From positions 1-7,499 of the forward strand of contig JAHKKQ010000103.1 in NCBI GenBank assembly GCA_020027805.1: a stretch of 7,499 bases of DNA, written 5' to 3'. The notes beneath the pieces were generated by a model, which saw nothing but the letters and a program-made list of their open reading frames with translations, was not told where the DNA came from and did not search any database. The DNA is from Candidatus Dadabacteria bacterium. Its GTDB lineage: Bacteria; Desulfobacterota_D; UBA1144; Nemesobacterales; UBA2774. This document shows, one piece after another, positions 5,238-7,499 of this stretch (the stretch's first letter is position 1; every line of letters starts with the position of its first letter). Position numbers and translations under genes: made by a program.

Positions 5238-5726
5238 TCAGCTGAGGTTCTTGGTCACGCTCACGACGTCCCGGAGCTCGTTCTGAATATCCCTCCAGCG
5301 CTCAGCCCCGATACCGCCCACGAGACGGTCCTGCGCCTTTTTCCAGAGCGGAAAGGACTTCTCGACCCTGTGCTCGCCTTTCTTCGTAAGGGTTATGAGC
5401 TTTTCCCTCCGGTTATTTCCGGTCCTTACGCTTACGAGCTTCTGTTTCTCGACCGTAATGAGGTTGCGCGCGAGAGTGCTCTGGTCTATCCCGACGAAAG
5501 CGGCGAGTTTCGTGAAATTAGGCGATTCCAGATACGCGACCGCCACCAGGATTATGAACTGGTTGCTCTTCAGCTCGGCGTCCCTGAGCGCGGCGTCGTA
5601 ATAATTTATGACGAAACGCGCGGCCTTCCTGACTTCGTAGCATACGCAGTCGAGACATTCTGTGAGCTTGAGGCTCTCGAATTTGGCGTGTCCGTTCCCC
5701 TTCTTCGGATCCGTTCTTTTCTTCAT
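5238..5726 (-). CDS. MarR-family winged-helix transcriptional regulator
   Basis: A 162-residue regulator, the usual MarR length. After a basic tail (1-15) comes the dimerisation helix with ECLDCVCYEVRKAARFV (23-39). This resembles the 'CxCxxxRRAARxVtxxYD' start of a MarR subgroup. The winged helix-turn-helix spans about 55-118: SNQFIILVAVAYLE, the recognition helix region LAAFVGIDQSTLARNLITVE (74-93), and the wing GNNRREKLITLTKKGE (103-118). The wing's usual Asp is Asn105 here. Three cysteines (24, 27, 29) could sense oxidants or a metal; this is inference. No Shine-Dalgarno sequence precedes the ATG, and a promoter ends about 7 bp before it, so the mRNA is probably leaderless. Self-repression at the TACAT-N9-ATGTA site inside the promoter is likely. 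Targets could include the flanking mscS or kinase genes, but nothing in the sequence proves it. Confidence 0.92.
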   Translation of the reverse strand: MKKRTDPKKGNGHAKFESLKLTECLDCVCYEVRKAARFVINYYDAALRDAELKSNQFIILVAVAYLESPNFTKLAAFVGIDQSTLARNLITVEKQKLVSVRTGNNRREKLITLTKKGEHRVEKSFPLWKKAQDRLVGGIGAERWRDIQNELRDVVSVTKNLS

Positions 5727-5733
5727 CGTTCAT

Positions 5734-5761
5734 AATATACTACATTCTCAATCTATGTAAA
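5734..5761 (-). promoter_or_regulatory. marR promoter with internal inverted repeat (possible operator)
   Basis: On the minus strand TTTACA (5761-5756; 5 of 6 consensus) is followed after 16 bp by TATATT (5739-5734; 5 of 6). The start would fall at about 5727, next to the ATG at 5726. TACAT (5741-5745) and ATGTA (5755-5759) are inverted arms 9 bp apart, lying between and over the promoter elements, where a repressor would block polymerase. MarR proteins commonly bind their own promoters at sites of this size. Confidence 0.5.
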
Positions 5762-5815
5762 CGAAAACGGGGCGTCATATCTTAATGTCAAACCGGTCGT
5801 CCTGCCGCCCCCCCC

Positions 5816-6751
5816 TCACTCCCCCCGGGAGGCCCCGATTTCCGCCCCCTCGAGCCTCACTCCGAAAGACCCGCCCCTCCCGCCCGGGAAGACGCTCACG
5901 TTCTGGTACGGTATCTCTATCCCCTTGTCGATGAAACCGCTGACTATCCTCTTCCTTAGCTCCCTCCCCGCGCCCCACTGCTTCTGGGGGAGGGTTTTTA
6001 AAAGGCATCTTATGACCACTTCCGAGGGCCCGAAGCTGTCCACTCCCTGGACATCGAGCGGCTCCAGTATGAGCGTCTCGAACCTCTTGTCCCCGGAAAG
6101 CACCTCTCCGATCCCCCGGAGCGTCTCGATCGCGTAATCGAGGTTTTCCCCGTAGGCGACCCTCACGTCCACTATGTATTTCGACCAGTCCCTGCTCTGG
6201 TTAGAGAGCTGAGTGATGGAGCCGTTCGGGAATATGTGGAGCGTCCCGTCCAGGTCCCTTATCGCGATTGTGCGGAACTTTATCTCCTCGACCGTGCCGC
6301 TCTTCCCGTTTATGACGGCCGAGTCCCCGGCCCTCACCTGGTCCTCGAATATGATGAAGAACCCGCTTATGATGTCGCGGACGAGGTTCTGCGCGCCGAA
6401 GCTCACGGCCAGGCCCAATATGCCGGCCCCCGCTATTATGGGCGCGATGTCCATCCCGAGCTCTTTCAGCGCCATGACGACTGCGACCCCGATGAGGAGC
6501 ACGAACACGACGCTCCGGAGGAGCGCGGTCAGGGTTCTGACGCGCTTTTCCGTCTCGACCGCGCTCACGTACCCGGCGCTACGGCCCGCGACGATCCTCT
6601 CGAACCTTCCGAATGCGCCGTTTACGATCCTTACGAGCACGTAGGTCCCGACGGCTATTATCAGTATCCTGAGTCCCGACGTAACGAGCCAGTCGAATAC
6701 CCTTTGGGCGAACGCCGGGTCGTAGAACCTGTTCACGATATTTGAGAACAT
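5816..6751 (-). CDS. MscS-family mechanosensitive ion channel
   Basis: A 311-residue inner-membrane channel, slightly longer than E. coli MscS (286). Predicted membrane helices are at about 23-44, 77-96 and 103-135. The third is the pore-lining helix, with the glycine/alanine-rich AGAGILGLAVSFGAQNLVRD (107-126) followed by ISGFFIIFEDQVRAGD (128-143). Then comes the beta domain with GKSGTVEEIKFRTIAIRDLDG (149-169) and the conserved IFPNGSI motif (173-179), and the alpha/beta vestibule domain (about 190-288, ending IEIPYQNVSVFP). A Gly-rich tail (289-311) follows. It should open under membrane tension to release solutes on hypo-osmotic shock. The ATG at 6751 has a 9-nt perfect anti-Shine-Dalgarno match, GGAGGTGAT. 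marR follows 89 bp downstream on the same strand but has its own promoter. A -10-like TATAAA (6826-6821) lacks a good -35. Confidence 0.95.
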   Translation of the reverse strand: MFSNIVNRFYDPAFAQRVFDWLVTSGLRILIIAVGTYVLVRIVNGAFGRFERIVAGRSAGYVSAVETEKRVRTLTALLRSVVFVLLIGVAVVMALKELGMDIAPIIAGAGILGLAVSFGAQNLVRDIISGFFIIFEDQVRAGDSAVINGKSGTVEEIKFRTIAIRDLDGTLHIFPNGSITQLSNQSRDWSKYIVDVRVAYGENLDYAIETLRGIGEVLSGDKRFETLILEPLDVQGVDSFGPSEVVIRCLLKTLPQKQWGAGRELRKRIVSGFIDKGIEIPYQNVSVFPGGRGGSFGVRLEGAEIGASRGE

Positions 6752-6753
6752 AA

Positions 6754-6762
6754 ATCACCTCC
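6754..6762 (-). promoter_or_regulatory. Very strong ribosome-binding site of mscS
   Basis: GGAGGTGAT on the minus strand matches the conserved 3' end of bacterial 16S rRNA over nine bases. GGAGG is 6 nt from the ATG at 6751. This fixes the start codon and suggests efficient translation. Confidence 0.85.
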
Positions 6763-6784
6763 GGAATATTTTGATAACGGCTCC

Positions 6785-6809
6785 GCCCGTGCGTTAACCG
6801 GCCCGTGCG
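6785..6809 (-). repeat. Direct repeat GCCCGTGCG, 16-bp period, in the mscS leader
   Basis: GCCCGTGCG occurs exactly at 6785-6793 and 6801-6809. The repeats lie between the possible mscS -10 (6826-6821) and its ribosome site, so they could be a regulator site or leader RNA element. Chance recurrence in GC-rich DNA cannot be excluded. Confidence 0.35.
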
Positions 6810-6862
6810 GCTGTTTTAGTTTTATAAAAGGTATTTGATATAACTACTATAACATAAGGAGC

Positions 6863-6878
6863 GGGCACGGATTTTGCC
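6863..6878 (+). promoter_or_regulatory. Sigma54-type (-24/-12) promoter candidate
   Basis: GGGCACG-GATT-TTGCC matches the RpoN consensus TGGCACG-N4-TTGCW in all of GGCACG and TTGC, with the required GG-N10-GC spacing (GG 6864-6865, GC 6876-6877). Transcription would start near 6889 toward the right-edge gene, giving a leader of roughly 310 nt, or could make a small RNA. No enhancer-binding protein gene is visible nearby. Confidence 0.4.
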
Positions 6879-6962
6879 TCGACACACACAATGTGTGTTT
6901 TAAGATTCTTTAGTGAATCCTCGCCACGGCCAACAAACTAAGCCTGCACACGCTGTCCTATA

Positions 6963-7009
6963 TTATTTCCTTCCCCCTTGAGGGGGGAAGGAGAAGGATG
7001 GGGGTGTAC
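6963..7009 (+). repeat. C-rich/G-rich hairpin repeat, copy 2
   Basis: TCCTTCCCCC (6968-6977) and GGGGGAAGGA (6983-6992) form a perfect 10-bp stem with a 5-nt loop. The tail ends in GGGGGTGTAC, as in copy 1 at 415-466, in the same orientation. The stem has compensating changes relative to copy 1: CCCTCCCCC/GGGGGAGGG there against CCTTCCCCC/GGGGGAAGG here. This implies that pairing is maintained. Confidence 0.65.
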
Positions 7010-7034
7010 ATTAATCGAATAAACCATAAACCCG

Positions 7035-7082
7035 TTCGTCCTGAGCCTGCCTGTCCTGAGCTCGTCGAAGGGTCGAAGGACG
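7035..7082 (+). repeat. GTCCTGAG…GTCGAAGG palindromic repeat with internal duplications
   Basis: Outer arms CGTCC (7037-7041) and GGACG (7078-7082) can pair. GTCCTGAGC occurs twice (7038-7046, 7053-7061), and GTCGAAGG occurs twice in tandem (7064-7071, 7072-7079). The simple form (GTCCTGAGCTTGTCGAAGGAC-like) is a familiar dispersed intergenic repeat. Here each half is duplicated. Translated, it yields the often mis-annotated peptide CPELVEGS. Confidence 0.6.
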
Positions 7083-7089
7083 TAGACCG

Positions 7090-7111
7090 CCGTAATAAGA
7101 TCTTATTGCGG
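7090..7111 (+). promoter_or_regulatory. 22-bp near-perfect palindrome, probable operator
   Basis: AATAAGATCTTATT (7094-7107) is a perfect 14-bp palindrome. It is flanked by CCG (7090-7092) and CGG (7109-7111), giving 10 of 11 matched pairs, with only 7093/7108 mismatched. Its right end overlaps the -35 of the promoter at 7106-7135, so a bound dimer would block or contact polymerase. The regulator is unknown. Confidence 0.55.
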
Positions 7112-7135
7112 ATTAATTACAATACGGTTTATAAT
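7106..7135 (+). promoter_or_regulatory. Sigma70-type promoter of the secreted-protein gene
   Basis: TATAAT (7130-7135) is a perfect -10. TTGCGG (7106-7111) is a partial -35 (3 of 6) with an 18-bp spacer. The start would be near 7142, giving a leader of about 60 nt before the ATG at 7203. The weak -35 and the overlapping palindrome suggest regulated expression. Confidence 0.5.
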
Positions 7136-7202
7136 CAATGGAACGCGCGGGGAACGCACTTGATCCGGAAAATGGCGCGCATCGAAAGGAGAATAACAGG
7201 AG

Positions 7203-7499
7203 ATGAAAAAATTTATCACCATCTTGATTCTTATATTAGCGTCGGCTTCTGTTTCCCATGCGGGAGACACTCCCGAGAGCACAGTGAGCGGGTTCTATAA
7301 CGCGTACATAAAGCTAAAGACGCGGGGCATACCCGCGGCGAAGGACCTCGCCGAATATAAGCCCTACATTACCCCGGAGCTCGCGGCCCTTCTGAAATCC
7401 GCCGGCGACGCCGAGATAAAGTACAAGGCGGATACGAAGGGGGACGTGCCGCCGCTCGTCGAAGGGGACATATTCACGTCCCTCTTCGAGGGCGCCGAT
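7203..7499 (+). CDS. Exported protein, DUF3828-like (partial at right edge)
   Basis: Ninety-nine residues are visible and the frame runs off the right edge. ATG at 7203 is preceded by AAAGGAG (7185-7191, 11-nt spacing); a second AGGAG abuts the ATG and is too close to act. The N-terminus is a clear Sec signal peptide: MKK, a hydrophobic core (FITILILILASASV, 4-17) and cleavage after SHA (18-20). The mature part begins GDTPESTVSGFYNAYIKL, then YITPELAALLKSAGDAEIKY and PPLVEGDIFTSLFEGA near the edge. The pattern FYxxY…lspeL…PlveGDiFTs resembles DUF3828 proteins (YbjP-like, periplasmic or lipoprotein, function unknown). This one has no lipobox cysteine, so it should be soluble in the periplasm. 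The family call is from memory and moderate. It is transcribed divergently from mscS. Confidence 0.8.
   Translation, partial: MKKFITILILILASASVSHAGDTPESTVSGFYNAYIKLKTRGIPAAKDLAEYKPYITPELAALLKSAGDAEIKYKADTKGDVPPLVEGDIFTSLFEGAD

Larger units (their letters stand above)
6752..7202. other. Divergent intergenic region between mscS and the secreted-protein gene
   Basis: This 451-bp stretch holds, left to right: the mscS ribosome site, direct repeats in the mscS leader, an AT-rich mscS promoter region (6820-6860), a sigma54-like sequence on the plus strand, the ACACACA/TGTGTGT palindrome (6884-6898), two dispersed repeats, and the promoter, palindrome and ribosome site of the right-edge gene. The plus frame at 6998-7300 runs through the repeats and is not a gene. 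Confidence 0.6.

Noticed and set aside
5214..5735. Plus-strand frame of 173 residues opposite marR
   Set aside because: Antisense shadow; the minus strand encodes a full-length MarR protein with a clear winged helix.
5727..5815. Terminator after mscS from GGGGCG and CGCCCC blocks with a following GTTTTCGTTT
   Set aside because: The arms are separated by a loop of more than 30 nt and the T-rich tail is interrupted, so the evidence is too weak.
6213..6745. Plus-strand frames of 143 and 169 residues opposite mscS
   Set aside because: Antisense shadows of a clear MscS channel with a strong ribosome site on the minus strand.
6884..6898. ACACACA-A-TGTGTGT palindrome followed by T residues, as a terminator
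   Set aside because: The stem is only about 6 bp and weak once a loop is allowed. The T-run is four bases and no gene ends nearby.
6998..7300. Plus-strand frame of 100 residues containing CPELVEGS
   Set aside because: It translates a dispersed palindromic repeat and overlaps the signal peptide of the real gene at 7203 in another frame.

Overview
The window looks like a chromosomal segment of a Gram-negative bacterium. It encodes a signal-peptide-bearing secreted protein, an MscS-type channel and a large phosphorelay kinase. The long genes are GC-rich, and arginine AGG/AGA and isoleucine ATA codons are common. Short dispersed repeats (CATTGCGAG…GCAATCTCG, TCCTGAA…TTCAGGA, GTCCTGAG…GTCGAAGG, and a C-rich/G-rich hairpin) are of kinds seen in many uncultured deltaproteobacterial-type genomes. 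That lineage guess is weak, because no rRNA, tRNA or other marker gene is present.

Left edge (1-1037): the 3' end of an unrecognised gene, then about 690 bp without a convincing gene. This stretch holds three dispersed repeats, a pair of boxes repeated at exactly 135-bp spacing, and a 63-nt stem-loop. It leads into the control region of a type II toxin-antitoxin pair. Module 1038-1622: a Phd/YefM-type antitoxin with a probable TTG start, then a RelE/ParE-type toxin. A perfect 9-bp inverted repeat just before the antitoxin ribosome-binding site is a likely autoregulatory operator. Parts of this module that I counted by hand are clearly less GC-rich than the kinase gene, which suggests acquisition.

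Centre and right (1719-6751), all on the minus strand and transcribed right to left: an MscS-family mechanosensitive channel, a MarR-family regulator, and a 1028-residue cytoplasmic hybrid histidine kinase (PAS-GAF-GAF-PAS-HisKA-HATPase-REC). Each of the last two has its own plausible sigma70-type promoter, so this is a same-direction cluster rather than a tight operon. The marR promoter lies so close to the start codon that a leaderless mRNA is likely. The kinase promoter has a palindrome centred near -41.5, where activators often bind.

Right edge (6752-7499): the divergent mscS/secreted-protein intergenic region. It contains a sigma54-like -24/-12 sequence, two more dispersed repeats, and a near-perfect 22-bp palindrome overlapping the -35 of a TATAAT promoter. 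The promoter leads to the 5' end of a gene for an exported protein that resembles DUF3828 proteins.

I see no CRISPR array, insertion sequence, phage gene or recognisable new defence system. The more interesting signals are regulatory and repeat architectures, not a new gene system.
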